DNA of 64,000 nt from Candidatus Anaerostipes avistercoris (lineage in GTDB: Bacteria > Bacillota > Clostridia > Lachnospirales > Lachnospiraceae). The notes beneath the pieces were generated by a model. The model was given only the letters and a program-made list of their open reading frames with translations, did no database searches and was not told the DNA's origin. This document shows positions 8,873-16,995 of the stretch, piece after piece. The position numbers and the translations under genes were made by a program. Where the stretch lies: assembly GCA_019119895.1 (NCBI GenBank), contig DWWD01000030.1, positions 39,569 to 103,568 of the forward strand, written 5' to 3'. Numbering within the stretch: the first letter of the stretch is position 1; every line of letters begins with the position of its first letter.

Positions 8873-9229
8873 ATGAGTCGGTTTTATAAAGATGACAAAG
8901 CAGTGTTGTTAGATGTATTTGAAAAAAATCCGGTATCAGGTCTCAATTTGCTGGAGGCGAATGTTACCGACGCAGCTGGCGAGAAACACGTTCCCGTGAT
9001 CGAGAGAGATGGGAAAGATATTATTGTCAGAGTCGGCGAGGTTCCTCATCCGATGATGGAGGAGCACTATATTATGGGTGTTTATATTGAAACAAAGCAG
9101 GGCGGTCAGCTTTGCCGGTTCCAGCCGGGAGATGAGCCAAGAGCGGTGTTTACTCTTGCGCCGGGCGATGAACTGGTGGCAGCTTATGAGTACTGCAACC
9201 TGCATGGTCTGTGGAAAGCAGACGCATAG
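8873..9229 (+). CDS. superoxide reductase (neelaredoxin-type desulfoferrodoxin)
   Basis: Reduces superoxide to hydrogen peroxide without making oxygen, using a single mononuclear Fe(His4Cys) centre, with electrons normally supplied by rubredoxin. Ligands visible are H39 (EKHVP, with the conserved K38), H59 (VPHPM), H65 (EEHYI), C108 and H111 (YCNLHGLW). The N-terminal desulforedoxin CxxC domain is absent, so this is the one-iron class. 118 residues; start preceded by AAAGGAGGAAATGAA. Rubredoxin follows 40 bp downstream, giving a complete defence pair. Confidence 0.92.
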   Translation: MSRFYKDDKAVLLDVFEKNPVSGLNLLEANVTDAAGEKHVPVIERDGKDIIVRVGEVPHPMMEEHYIMGVYIETKQGGQLCRFQPGDEPRAVFTLAPGDELVAAYEYCNLHGLWKADA

Positions 9230-9269
9230 CAATATATAAAAGGATACAAAATTTCAGGAGGCAAAAAAG

Positions 9270-9431
9270 ATGAAAAAATACGAATGCGAACCATGTGGAT
9301 ACATTTATGACGAGGCAGCAGGCGATCCGGACAACGGAATCGCGCCGGGAACAAAATTTGAAGATCTTCCGGATGACTGGGTATGTCCGTTATGCGGAAT
9401 GGGAAAAGAAGTTTTCTCAGAAGTTGAATAA
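9270..9431 (+). CDS. rubredoxin
   Basis: Small cytosolic one-iron electron carrier of 53 residues. Four iron ligands are C6, C9 (CEPCGY) and C39, C42 (CPLCGM), with the usual [18 protein letters not shown] segment between. Start has TCAGGAGG nine bases upstream. Positioned directly after superoxide reductase, so it probably donates electrons to it. Confidence 0.95.
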   Translation: MKKYECEPCGYIYDEAAGDPDNGIAPGTKFEDLPDDWVCPLCGMGKEVFSEVE

Positions 9432-9458
9432 AAACAATTCTGTTTATGAATCACAGTG

Positions 9459-9495
9459 CAGGATTTCTCTGAAATTCAGAGGAATCCTGTTTTTT
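9459..9495 (+). terminator. intrinsic terminator after rubredoxin
   Basis: A 14-bp stem (CAGGATTTCTCTGA / TCAGAGGAATCCTG, one wobble or mismatch) with a three-base loop and a run of T. Confidence 0.88.
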
Positions 9496-9533
9496 TGCCG
9501 TTCCGCGGGAATCACACTGCAGACAGGATGAAA

Positions 9534-9561
9534 TTGACAGAAAACGCAGGAATGATATAAA
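9534..9561 (+). promoter_or_regulatory. sigma-A promoter
   Basis: TTGACA (9534-9539), 16 bases, TATAAA (9556-9561), about 28 bases ahead of the oxidoreductase start. Confidence 0.7.
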
Positions 9562-9589
9562 ATAATAAAAAACAAGAAAGGAAATCATT

Positions 9590-10567
9590 ATGGTAAGATT
9601 TGCGGTGATTGGAACAAATTTTATCACAGACAGCTTTCTGGAAGCGGGAGCTGAATGTGAGGGATTCAAGGCACAGGCCGTATACTCAAGAACCATGGAA
9701 CGGGCAAAAGAATATGCGGAAAAATACGGAATTGAAGATTGTTATGATTCATTGGAGGATCTGGCAGAAGCTCCGGATATTGACGCAGTTTATGTAGCGA
9801 GTCCCAATGCTCTGCATGCGTCACAGAGTATTCAGATGATGGAAGCTGGGAAGCATGTATTATGTGAAAAAACCATAGCCTCAAATTCCAAAGAATTAAA
9901 GGAAATGCTGGAAACGGCAGAGCGAAATCATGTGGTGCTGCTGGAAGCCATGCGCCCTGTCTTTGATCCGGGATTTGCGGCGATTCAGGAGAATCTTCCG
10001 AGACTGGGAAAGATTCGCCGCGCCACGTTCCAGTACTGTCAGTATTCCAGACGATATGACCATTTCAAAGAAGGTATCATCGAAAATGCCTTTAAACCAG
10101 AGTTATCCAACGGAGCGCTCATGGACATCGGCGTTTACTGCGTACATCCTCTGGTCAAACTTTTCGGGAAACCGAAAGAAGTGTATGCCCACGGGCTGAA
10201 GCTTTCCACCGGCGTGGATGGATCAGCAGTGATCGTCGCCATGTATGAGGAAATGCAGGCAGAGCTTCTTTACGCTAAGATTACCCAGTCAGCGCTTCCA
10301 AGTCAGATCCAGGGAGAAGAAGCATCCATGATCATCCGGGAAATACCGGACACAACTTCGATTGAAATCGTAAAGAGAGACGGAACTTCGGAAAAAATTG
10401 ATATCCGCAAGAAAGAAAATAACATGTATTATGAGGTGGAAGAATTTATCCGCCTGATTGAGGAAAAGAAGAGCGCACGGGAGCATAATCAGTATTCTGT
10501 CTGGTCGCTGGAAGTTATGGACGAGGCAAGACAGCAGATGGGAATCCATTTCCCGGCGGATGATTAA
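9590..10567 (+). CDS. Gfo/Idh/MocA-family oxidoreductase
   Basis: Predicted NAD(P)-dependent sugar or polyol dehydrogenase. N-terminal nucleotide-binding region FAVIGTNFITDSF is slightly atypical for the GxGxxG motif (the second glycine is missing). The EKT motif (VLCEKTIASN) replaces the usual EKP, and the catalytic-region segment GALMDIGVYCVHPL is present. 325 residues, family-typical; AAGAAAGGAAATC precedes the start. It is followed 12 bp later by a DeoR regulator, indicating a small operon, perhaps for an unusual sugar. The substrate cannot be deduced. Confidence 0.88.
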   Translation: MVRFAVIGTNFITDSFLEAGAECEGFKAQAVYSRTMERAKEYAEKYGIEDCYDSLEDLAEAPDIDAVYVASPNALHASQSIQMMEAGKHVLCEKTIASNSKELKEMLETAERNHVVLLEAMRPVFDPGFAAIQENLPRLGKIRRATFQYCQYSRRYDHFKEGIIENAFKPELSNGALMDIGVYCVHPLVKLFGKPKEVYAHGLKLSTGVDGSAVIVAMYEEMQAELLYAKITQSALPSQIQGEEASMIIREIPDTTSIEIVKRDGTSEKIDIRKKENNMYYEVEEFIRLIEEKKSAREHNQYSVWSLEVMDEARQQMGIHFPADD

Positions 10568-10579
10568 GGAGGCAGAAAG

Positions 10580-11347
10580 TTGTTTGTAGAAGAACGGCAT
10601 CAGGAAATCCTGAGGCTCCTGCAGGAAAATGAAAAAGTGCGGGTCAAGGATTTAAGCAAACGGTTTCAGGTAACGGAAGACTGTATCCGCAAAGACCTGG
10701 CGGCCATGGAAGGACAGAATTTGTTAAAGAGAACATATGGAGGAGCGGTGCTGCCGGACAGCCTGCATCCGGGACACAGCAATCTGGTGGCCAGCAGAAA
10801 GCATAAAAATGTAGAGCAGAAACAAAAAATTGCAAAAAAGGCAGTCAAACTGATCAAAAACGGGGATATGGTATTTCTGGATACGTCCACAACGAATATT
10901 GAACTGGCAAGGGAAATCATAAAGGCGGGGATGGAAATCACCGTTGTAAGCTGTATGATGGACATTGCGGAAATCTTCCAGTCCACGAAAAATGTGAAAT
11001 TTTTTCTGATCGGAGGAGAATTTAACCGGTCTCAGAATGGCTTCCTGGGCTCACTGACGCTGCAGATGATGGAAAATTTCAGATTCGATATCAGCTTTAT
11101 GGGCGTTGTGGGAGCGGATCCGGAGAAAAATATCATTACCACTTATGTGCCGGAAGACGGCATGATGAAACGTCATGCTGTGGAGAGAAGCTCCAGAACA
11201 TATCTGATGATGGAAAGCAAGAAATTCGGATTCCAGGCCAACTATGTATATGCGGGATTTGAGGATATCAGCGGCGTAATCTGCGAAAAAGAACCGGATG
11301 AGGCCATCCGGGAGCAGCTTGAGCTGCGGCAGACAGAGATTATTTAA
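10580..11347 (+). CDS. DeoR/GlpR-family transcriptional regulator (TTG start)
   Basis: N-terminal HTH (VKDLSKRFQVTEDCIRKDLAAME, about residues 20-42) with the family signature LKRTYGGAV. A C-terminal sugar-phosphate-sensing domain includes FLDTSTTNIELA and LIGGEFNRSQNGFLGS. 255 residues. The start is a TTG at 10580, placed seven bases after AAGGAGGC; no better start exists. Normally represses sugar catabolism until a phosphorylated sugar binds; the adjacent oxidoreductase is the likely target. Confidence 0.9.
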   Translation: MFVEERHQEILRLLQENEKVRVKDLSKRFQVTEDCIRKDLAAMEGQNLLKRTYGGAVLPDSLHPGHSNLVASRKHKNVEQKQKIAKKAVKLIKNGDMVFLDTSTTNIELAREIIKAGMEITVVSCMMDIAEIFQSTKNVKFFLIGGEFNRSQNGFLGSLTLQMMENFRFDISFMGVVGADPEKNIITTYVPEDGMMKRHAVERSSRTYLMMESKKFGFQANYVYAGFEDISGVICEKEPDEAIREQLELRQTEII

Positions 11348-12170
11348 TATGGAGAATGTGCTCGATGCCCCATGCGACGCCATCCAGATCATGGTGACGG
11401 GTCACGGCATCTGCGGCAGCCCTGCACTTAGGAGAGGCGTTCTCCATAGCAATACCGATGCCTGCGGCGTTCAGCAGATCGATATCATTATCTCCGTCGC
11501 CGAAAGCGGCAGTCTGTTCCGGAGCCAGGTGCAGATAATCACGGATAAAACGAAGACCGGAATGTTTGCCCGCATCTCTGTGGGAGATTTCGATCAGCTG
11601 GGAAACAGAAGACGTAATATAAATATCTTTGGAAGTCTGGGCAAGTTTTGCCCAGATTTCTTCTTTTGTGAGGTCATCTCCGACAACCACATCAATACTG
11701 TCAATCTGATCCTGATGTCTGCGGAGGAATCCCGGCATCTGATGGACAGGATTTCTGGTATCCTGAATGTATGGGATGGCCTGAGGCGTGGCGCCGAATC
11801 CCACAGGATCTCTGACGTAATCTGCTTCTGCGTAGGCAGTGCCGTCGATAAAAGCTTCCAGTACCACCGGATAAGAGGAAGAAACTGCGAGAATATCAGA
11901 GACAGAGGCTTCTGTCAGTTTATATTCATGCAGGCATTTTCCCGTCGGAATATAGTAAACGGCCGCTCCATTGGAGGTTATGGCGTACTCAATGCCGGGA
12001 ACGGACAGGACGTCTTCCGGAAGTGTGTGAAAGGAACGCCCGCTGGCAATGACAATATGAACTCCTTTTTCAATGGCATGTGACAATGCCTGCCGGTTGC
12101 CTTCAGAGAGTTTCCCCTGAGCATTTAATGTTGTCCGGTCCAGATCTAAAGCAATACATTTAATATCCAT
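11340..12170 (-). CDS. HAD-superfamily (Cof-type, IIB) phosphatase
   Basis: Predicted cytosolic sugar-phosphate or flavin-nucleotide phosphatase. Motif I ALDLDRTTL (nucleophile Asp near residue 8), motif II ASGRS, motif III K within the cap-following region, and motif IV AFGDGDNDIDLL are intact; note RTT in place of the usual GTL. About 276 residues. Two ATGs in a row (12173 and 12170) follow AAGGAGG; the second gives better spacing. It is convergent with and overlaps the DeoR gene by 8 bases. Exact substrate unknown. Confidence 0.9.
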   Translation of the reverse strand: MDIKCIALDLDRTTLNAQGKLSEGNRQALSHAIEKGVHIVIASGRSFHTLPEDVLSVPGIEYAITSNGAAVYYIPTGKCLHEYKLTEASVSDILAVSSSYPVVLEAFIDGTAYAEADYVRDPVGFGATPQAIPYIQDTRNPVHQMPGFLRRHQDQIDSIDVVVGDDLTKEEIWAKLAQTSKDIYITSSVSQLIEISHRDAGKHSGLRFIRDYLHLAPEQTAAFGDGDNDIDLLNAAGIGIAMENASPKCRAAADAVTRHHDLDGVAWGIEHILHIK

Positions 12171-12246
12171 CATAAGTCCTCCTTTTCTATTTCCTTATTG
12201 TAACTTTTCTTATTTCCATTTACAATAGGTTTGGAGGAAAGAAGAC

Positions 12247-13278
12247 ATGGGATTAACGACGTTATGTTATATAGAAAAAGAAAACAAGTATCTGATGCTT
12301 CACAGGATTGTAAAGAAGCACGACATTAACAAAGATAAATGGATCGGTGTCGGAGGACATTTTGAACACGGTGAAAGTCCGGAAGACTGTATGTTCCGGG
12401 AAGTCAGAGAAGAAACCGGGCTGGTTCCGGTGCAGTACCGGCTGTGCGGAGTCGTCACATTTTTATCGGATATGGGAACCGAAAAAGAAGCATGGGAGTA
12501 TATGTTTCTTTACCATATCACAGATTATAAAGGAACGATAAAGGAATGCGATGAGGGAGTGCTGGAATGGGTTCCGAAAAAAGACCTTCTGAACCTGGAA
12601 CTGTGGGAAGGAGACCGTCTGTTCCTGCGCTATATGGATGAGGGAGCGCCATTCTTTTCCCTGAAACTGACTTATGTGGAAGGGAACCTTATGGCGGCGG
12701 TCCTGGATGGAAAAGAACTGGAATTCTTTGATCTTCTGGATGAAAATGGAGAGAAAACCGGAAAGATCAAGGAGAGATCTCTGGTCCATGAGGACGGTGA
12801 TCTCCACGGCACCGCCCATATCTGGATCGTGCGCGAAACAGAAAAGGGGCATGATGTACTGCTTCAGAAACGAAGTGCCAATAAAGACTCTTTTCCGGGG
12901 TGCTATGATATTTCATCGGCAGGACATGCAGCGGCAGGAGATGGATACCTGGAAACCGCAGTCCGGGAAATACAGGAGGAACTGGGGATCCCGGCGGCAG
13001 CGGAAGATCTGAAACAGATTGGTGTTCATGATGGAATCATCAATGGAAATTTTTACGGAAGAGAGTTCCGAAATCACGAAATCAGTGCTGTTTATGTGTA
13101 TGATAAACCGGTAGAGATTGAGAATCTTTCTCTGCAGAAGGAAGAAGTGGAAGAGGTCATATGGATGGACTATAACACGTGCCGGGAAAAGATGGAAAAA
13201 GGTGAGATCAAACACTGCATCTTCCAGGATGAATTTGAAATGCTGGGAGAATATCTGGGCGAAATAGAATGTAAATAA
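12247..13278 (+). CDS. tandem double-Nudix hydrolase
   Basis: 343 residues with two Nudix domains. The first (about 1-150) resembles MutT/8-oxo-dGTP diphosphatases, with a complete box from GHFEHGE to REVREETGL (about 36-60). The second (about 155-343) resembles the isopentenyl-diphosphate isomerase-like Nudix group, with GHAAAGD to REIQEELGI; the first Glu of the box is Asp but the metal-binding REXXEE is kept. Start follows TTTGGAGGAAAGAAGAC. Probably cleans damaged or excess nucleoside diphosphate compounds; why the domains are fused is unknown. Single-gene unit. Confidence 0.87.
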   Translation: MGLTTLCYIEKENKYLMLHRIVKKHDINKDKWIGVGGHFEHGESPEDCMFREVREETGLVPVQYRLCGVVTFLSDMGTEKEAWEYMFLYHITDYKGTIKECDEGVLEWVPKKDLLNLELWEGDRLFLRYMDEGAPFFSLKLTYVEGNLMAAVLDGKELEFFDLLDENGEKTGKIKERSLVHEDGDLHGTAHIWIVRETEKGHDVLLQKRSANKDSFPGCYDISSAGHAAAGDGYLETAVREIQEELGIPAAAEDLKQIGVHDGIINGNFYGREFRNHEISAVYVYDKPVEIENLSLQKEEVEEVIWMDYNTCREKMEKGEIKHCIFQDEFEMLGEYLGEIECK

Positions 13279-13319
13279 AATTTGAATATAATTTATAAAT
13301 TTGTTGTCATAAAATAAAG

Positions 13320-13433
13320 AAGGAAACAACCGCCGTGAGCGGTTTGACCTGTATAAACTGGGAAACCACCCTGTTGGTTAAAGTTTAAGGGATGGAAGAA
13401 AGAGTCGATTAATGTCAGACTCTTTCTTTTTTT
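13320..13433 (+). ncRNA. candidate small structured RNA ending in a terminator
   Basis: Within the 290-bp gap between the Nudix and FHA genes. It contains a hairpin AACCGC-CGTGA-GCGGTT (about 13328-13344), an outer pairing TAAACT/AGTTTA (about 13364-13386) enclosing a GGGAAACCACCC segment, then a strong terminator. There is no open frame or ribosome site before the terminator, so a non-coding transcript is plausible. It does not match SRP, 6S, RNase P or any riboswitch core I can recognise. A promoter is not clear (TTGAAT at about 13282 is a weak -35 candidate). Confidence 0.4.
13397..13433 (+). terminator. intrinsic terminator
   Basis: GAAAGAGTC pairs with GACTCTTTC around an 11-base loop, followed by seven T. 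It insulates the signalling operon from upstream transcription. Confidence 0.85.
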
Positions 13434-13483
13434 GGATAGACTGGTCGGGCGTCCGCCGTGCCTGCATAATTGCTGCTTTGAAG

Positions 13484-13510
13484 CCTGCTCCTAAAATTAT
13501 TAGGAGCAGG
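13484..13510 (+). promoter_or_regulatory. leader hairpin ahead of the FHA gene
   Basis: An 11-bp perfect stem CCTGCTCCTAA / TTAGGAGCAGG with a five-base loop and no T run, so not a terminator. An AT-rich stretch with TATAGT-like sequence follows (about 13520-13550) and the FHA start is 59 bases later. It could be a protein-binding site or RNA structure upstream of the operon. Confidence 0.4.
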
Positions 13511-13568
13511 TCTTAAGGGAAATATAGTAAAATTTAGATAAGATAATGATTAAAAAGGGAGGGATCAT

Positions 13569-14165
13569 ATGGCAATTGTACAGTGCCCCAGAGGACATAA
13601 TTATGACAATTCAAAACACGCCCAGTGTCCATACTGCAGCGGAAGCCAGGCAATCGGAATTACAGTACCGCTGATGGAAGCAGAAACAGGCGGAGAGTTT
13701 CCAAGAACATCACCGATGAACCAGCAGACAGGAGGAATGCAGTATTCATATCCGGGAAGAGAAATCGGGAAAACAGAACCTTATCAAAATGTAACGCAGG
13801 GGCTGGATATTAATGAAGAAGGCATTTCCGCGGTTACAGGGTGGCTTGTATGCATTGAAGGTAAAAAGAAGGGAAAAGATTTTCGGCTTCACGGAGAACG
13901 CAATTTTGTGGGAAGAGCCGGATCCAATGATGTTGTGCTGGACTTTGACGATAAAATCTCATCCGTGGCGAATATCATTATTTCCTATGACGATGAGGAA
14001 AATGAATTTTATGTCCAGCCTGGAGAAAATCAGAAGAATAATGTAAAGGTGAACAATAAGCTGCTGCTGATACCACAGATTCTGAATGATAACGACATCA
14101 TACGTCTTGGAGAAACCAAACTTCTGTTTCGAAGATTTTGCAATGATGATTTCAGTTGGGAGTGA
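13569..14165 (+). CDS. zinc-ribbon FHA-domain protein
   Basis: 198 residues, cytosolic. An N-terminal zinc-ribbon-like motif has C6, H10, C20 and C23 (CPRGH...CPYC). A flexible Gln/Met-rich linker (about 40-80) follows, then an FHA fold (about 85-195) with the GR-S-N core NFVGRAGSND. FHA domains bind phosphothreonine, so it is a likely substrate or adaptor of the kinase encoded four genes on. The usual SxxH after the second strand is ISSVAN here, so the conserved His is missing and phospho-binding may be altered. First gene of a five-gene operon; AAAGGGAGGG precedes the start. Confidence 0.85.
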   Translation: MAIVQCPRGHNYDNSKHAQCPYCSGSQAIGITVPLMEAETGGEFPRTSPMNQQTGGMQYSYPGREIGKTEPYQNVTQGLDINEEGISAVTGWLVCIEGKKKGKDFRLHGERNFVGRAGSNDVVLDFDDKISSVANIIISYDDEENEFYVQPGENQKNNVKVNNKLLLIPQILNDNDIIRLGETKLLFRRFCNDDFSWE

Positions 14166-14169
14166 TGAA

Positions 14170-15027
14170 ATGTTTGGAAGGAGACGGCGCAGAAAGAAAA
14201 AAATAACAAAAACAGTAGAAATTCCAGCCGCTTTTGACAATCTGATCACGGTAGATTTTCAGGGAGTCAGAATAGAATATCAGATTGGAAATGCCCAGCA
14301 TATCGGAAGCAGAAAAAGACAGGAAGATTCATTCGGATTTTCGGATCTTTCAGATGATATTCTTTTGAAAGAGAGGGGAATCTGTGCGGTTTTGGCAGAT
14401 GGCATGGGCGGTCTGGACTTAGGAAGAGAAGTCAGCGAACAGGTTGTGAGAGAAACACTGGAGTTCTTTCGAAACATGAATTATCAGGTTTCGATCAGTG
14501 AGCAAATGATTTTGTTTTTTCAGAAATTCAGTCAGCAGATATTTTCAAGATACGGGCGCAGTGGAAAAGCAGGAGCCGGCTCAACCGTTCTTATGGTTGT
14601 ACTGTATGGAGGACGGGTTTACTGGTGCGCCATTGGTGACAGCCGGCTGTATCTGTGGCGCAGAAACCGCCTTTATCAGATGAATGAGGATCACAATTAT
14701 AAAAATGAACTCATGGGGCAGTATATTTCAGGAGAAGGAACATTAGAGGAAGCAGCACGAAATCCAAAAAAGGATTTTCTGACAAATTATATAGGATGTC
14801 CGGAAACCGTACGGGCAGATGTGAGTTATACAGGATTTGCCCTTCAAAACGGAGATAAGATCCTGATGGCTACGGATGGATTGTACCATGCGCTTTCTCA
14901 GGATGAAATTGCAGAAAAAATGAGAAAGAATCCGCAGGATGCCTGTACGGAAATGATTCAGGAAGCGGTATCAAGGAAAATTTCAGGGCAGGATAATATG
15001 ACGGCAATGGCGGTGGGTTTTAATTAG
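14170..15027 (+). CDS. PP2C-family protein serine/threonine phosphatase
   Basis: Metal-dependent phosphatase that should reverse the operon kinase. Metal-site motifs are all present: RKRQEDSFGF, LADGMGGLD, GDSRLYLW, ATDGLYHAL and GQDNMTAMAV. An Arg/Lys-rich N-terminal tail (FGRRRRRKKK) precedes the domain. 285 residues from the ATG at 14170, chosen because GGGAG lies eight bases upstream and because the longer frame would lie inside the FHA gene. No signal peptide. Four bases separate it from the FHA stop. Confidence 0.92.
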   Translation: MFGRRRRRKKKITKTVEIPAAFDNLITVDFQGVRIEYQIGNAQHIGSRKRQEDSFGFSDLSDDILLKERGICAVLADGMGGLDLGREVSEQVVRETLEFFRNMNYQVSISEQMILFFQKFSQQIFSRYGRSGKAGAGSTVLMVVLYGGRVYWCAIGDSRLYLWRRNRLYQMNEDHNYKNELMGQYISGEGTLEEAARNPKKDFLTNYIGCPETVRADVSYTGFALQNGDKILMATDGLYHALSQDEIAEKMRKNPQDACTEMIQEAVSRKISGQDNMTAMAVGFN

Positions 15028-15040
15028 CAGGAGGAGATGT

Positions 15041-16252
15041 ATGAAAAAAAGTATAAAGACAGCGGTTATGGTATTGACTGCTGCAGTGATTCTGATTTTG
15101 TGGCAGCCTGGACAGGCGCAGGCGGCAACGCCTTCAGAAGCGAAGGATAGTGTTGTGTGCATTGCGACGGCAGATGAAAACGGACAGCTTCTGGGATGGG
15201 GATCCGGATTCGCCATTGGAAAGCCGGGTGATGAGGTGCAGTATATTGCGACAAATTATCATGTCGCTCAGCCGACAGACAAATATGGGGAAGAAATATC
15301 CTGCAGCCGGACTGTCTATTTTTCAGCGGCGGCAGGACGGTCTATGACTGCGGAATTATACTGGTCCAGTGAGGAGCATGATCTGGCAGTTTTAAGACTG
15401 CCTGAGCCGACCGATGAAAGAGAGGCAATGGTACTGTGTCCTATGGATGAAGTAGATCTGGATGATGATTACGCGGCGCTGGGATATCCGGCAGCATCTA
15501 TGGCGGCGGATATTGTAAAATTTGATCAGAGTGATATTTCTGTTACCAGAGGAGGAATCTCCAAGCAGGTTCGTGTAAATGGAACAGATTGTTATCTGGT
15601 GGACATTGACATCAGTCAGGGAAATTCCGGAGGTCCGCTGGTGAATTCCAAAGGCCAGGTTGTGGGAATCAATTCCTTTATGATCGGGGACAACGCCAGA
15701 TATGCCATAGCCATCGATGAACTGATCCGGAATCTGGATCCGGACCAGATTCCGTATACTGTGGCAGGAAGTCTGACAACCAGAATTCTGATCGGAGTGG
15801 GAATTGCAGCGGTGATCATTGTGATAATTGCAGCAGTAATTCTTATAAAAAGAAAAAAGAGAAAAGGTGGAAAAAACCGAGCAGCTTCAGCTGGAGAAAT
15901 GAAAGGAAATGAAAGGAAAATCCGGACGGTTCCAAAAGGAAATGCAGCAGTGCTGATGGCAGGGCCGGCGAGTCCGCTGGCGAACCGGAAATTCAGGATC
16001 GGAGGACCAGTGAAAATCGGACGGGATGGAACCAGATGCAAAATTGCTTTTCCGGTTGATACGAAGGGAGTCAGCGCAGTTCACTGTGAAGTGGAAGCCA
16101 GTGAAGATGGCATTGTCGTAAGGGACCTTGGATCTACGTATGGAACTTTTTTGTTAGACGGAACGAAACTTGAAAAAGGACAGAGCAGAAAACTTCATTC
16201 CGGAGATGCGTTCTATCTGGCTGGTGAAGATAACTGGTTCGAGGTACGGTGA
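15041..16252 (+). CDS. membrane-anchored trypsin-like serine protease with cytoplasmic FHA domain
   Basis: 403 residues. Signal peptide (1-28, ending AQAA), then an extracytoplasmic chymotrypsin-fold protease with triad H74 (TNYHVA), D114 (EEHDLAV) and S196 (QGNSGGPL). A membrane helix (about 249-269) is followed by a basic stop-transfer stretch RKKRKGGKNR. The C-terminus is a cytoplasmic FHA domain (about 315-403) with canonical GR, SAVH and GSTYGT. The order means phosphothreonine signals inside the cell could be tied to proteolysis outside. Unlike DegP/HtrA proteins there is no PDZ domain. Start has AGGAGGAG upstream, 13 bases after the phosphatase gene. Confidence 0.9.
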   Translation: MKKSIKTAVMVLTAAVILILWQPGQAQAATPSEAKDSVVCIATADENGQLLGWGSGFAIGKPGDEVQYIATNYHVAQPTDKYGEEISCSRTVYFSAAAGRSMTAELYWSSEEHDLAVLRLPEPTDEREAMVLCPMDEVDLDDDYAALGYPAASMAADIVKFDQSDISVTRGGISKQVRVNGTDCYLVDIDISQGNSGGPLVNSKGQVVGINSFMIGDNARYAIAIDELIRNLDPDQIPYTVAGSLTTRILIGVGIAAVIIVIIAAVILIKRKKRKGGKNRAASAGEMKGNERKIRTVPKGNAAVLMAGPASPLANRKFRIGGPVKIGRDGTRCKIAFPVDTKGVSAVHCEVEASEDGIVVRDLGSTYGTFLLDGTKLEKGQSRKLHSGDAFYLAGEDNWFEVR

Positions 16253-16253
16253 T

Positions 16254-16994
16254 ATGGACAAGATAGAAGTGTTTGCATATACAAATCCCGGTGGAAGAGA
16301 AGATAATGAAGATTACTGTAATTTCAATATACAGAAGGGGAAAGCATACTTTGTTCTGGCAGATGGTCTGGGCGGACATGAAGATGGAGAAATTGCATCT
16401 CAAAGAGCCGGCAGTTATCTGATGGAACGCCTGGGAGAAGAAGAAACGACAGGGGAAAATTTATCGGAAATATTAAAGGATACCAATCAGTGGGTGATAA
16501 AAGGACAGCAGGAGTATCCGCAAATGAGAACTACAGCGGCAGTTGCCTATATACAGGGCGGATATTTCCGGGAAACACACGCCGGGGACAGCAGAATTTA
16601 TCTGTTTAAAAATGGATGTCTTTATTTCCAGTCCAGAGATCATTCGGTTGTTCAGCTTCTGGCGGAGATGGGGGAGATTGAACCGGAGGAAATTCGTTTC
16701 CATCCGGACCGGAGTAAATTATTAAAAGCCCTGGGAGATGATAAGAAACTTAAAATACCGGAAAATCCAGAGCCAATCCTGCTGGAACCTAATGATGCCT
16801 TTTTGCTGTGCAGTGACGGTTTCTGGGAATATGTATGGGAAACAGAAATGGAAATAGATCTCACCAAATCCAGATTGCCGCAGGAATGGGTCTCATTTAT
16901 GCTGAAACGGCTTCTGAACCGTGTTTCAGGAGATTATGACAATATTACAGTAATTGCAGGAATGGTCAGGGGAACAGAGATGGGAGGTGACTGA
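16254..16994 (+). CDS. PP2C-family protein serine/threonine phosphatase (second)
   Basis: 246 residues, cytosolic, compact PP2C. Motifs GGREDNEDY, LADGLGGHEDGE, GDSRIYLF, CSDGFWEYV and YDNITVIAG give a complete metal centre. It differs strongly from the first phosphatase in sequence and lacks its basic tail, so the two probably have different targets. Start at 16254, one base after the protease stop, implying translational coupling; an upstream extension of the frame lies in the protease gene. Confidence 0.9.
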   Translation: MDKIEVFAYTNPGGREDNEDYCNFNIQKGKAYFVLADGLGGHEDGEIASQRAGSYLMERLGEEETTGENLSEILKDTNQWVIKGQQEYPQMRTTAAVAYIQGGYFRETHAGDSRIYLFKNGCLYFQSRDHSVVQLLAEMGEIEPEEIRFHPDRSKLLKALGDDKKLKIPENPEPILLEPNDAFLLCSDGFWEYVWETEMEIDLTKSRLPQEWVSFMLKRLLNRVSGDYDNITVIAGMVRGTEMGGD

Positions 16995-16995
16995 A

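Noticed and set aside
13320..13433. Small SRP RNA, 6S RNA or a known riboswitch
   Set aside because: The conserved cores of these RNAs are not present; only generic stems and a terminator are seen.
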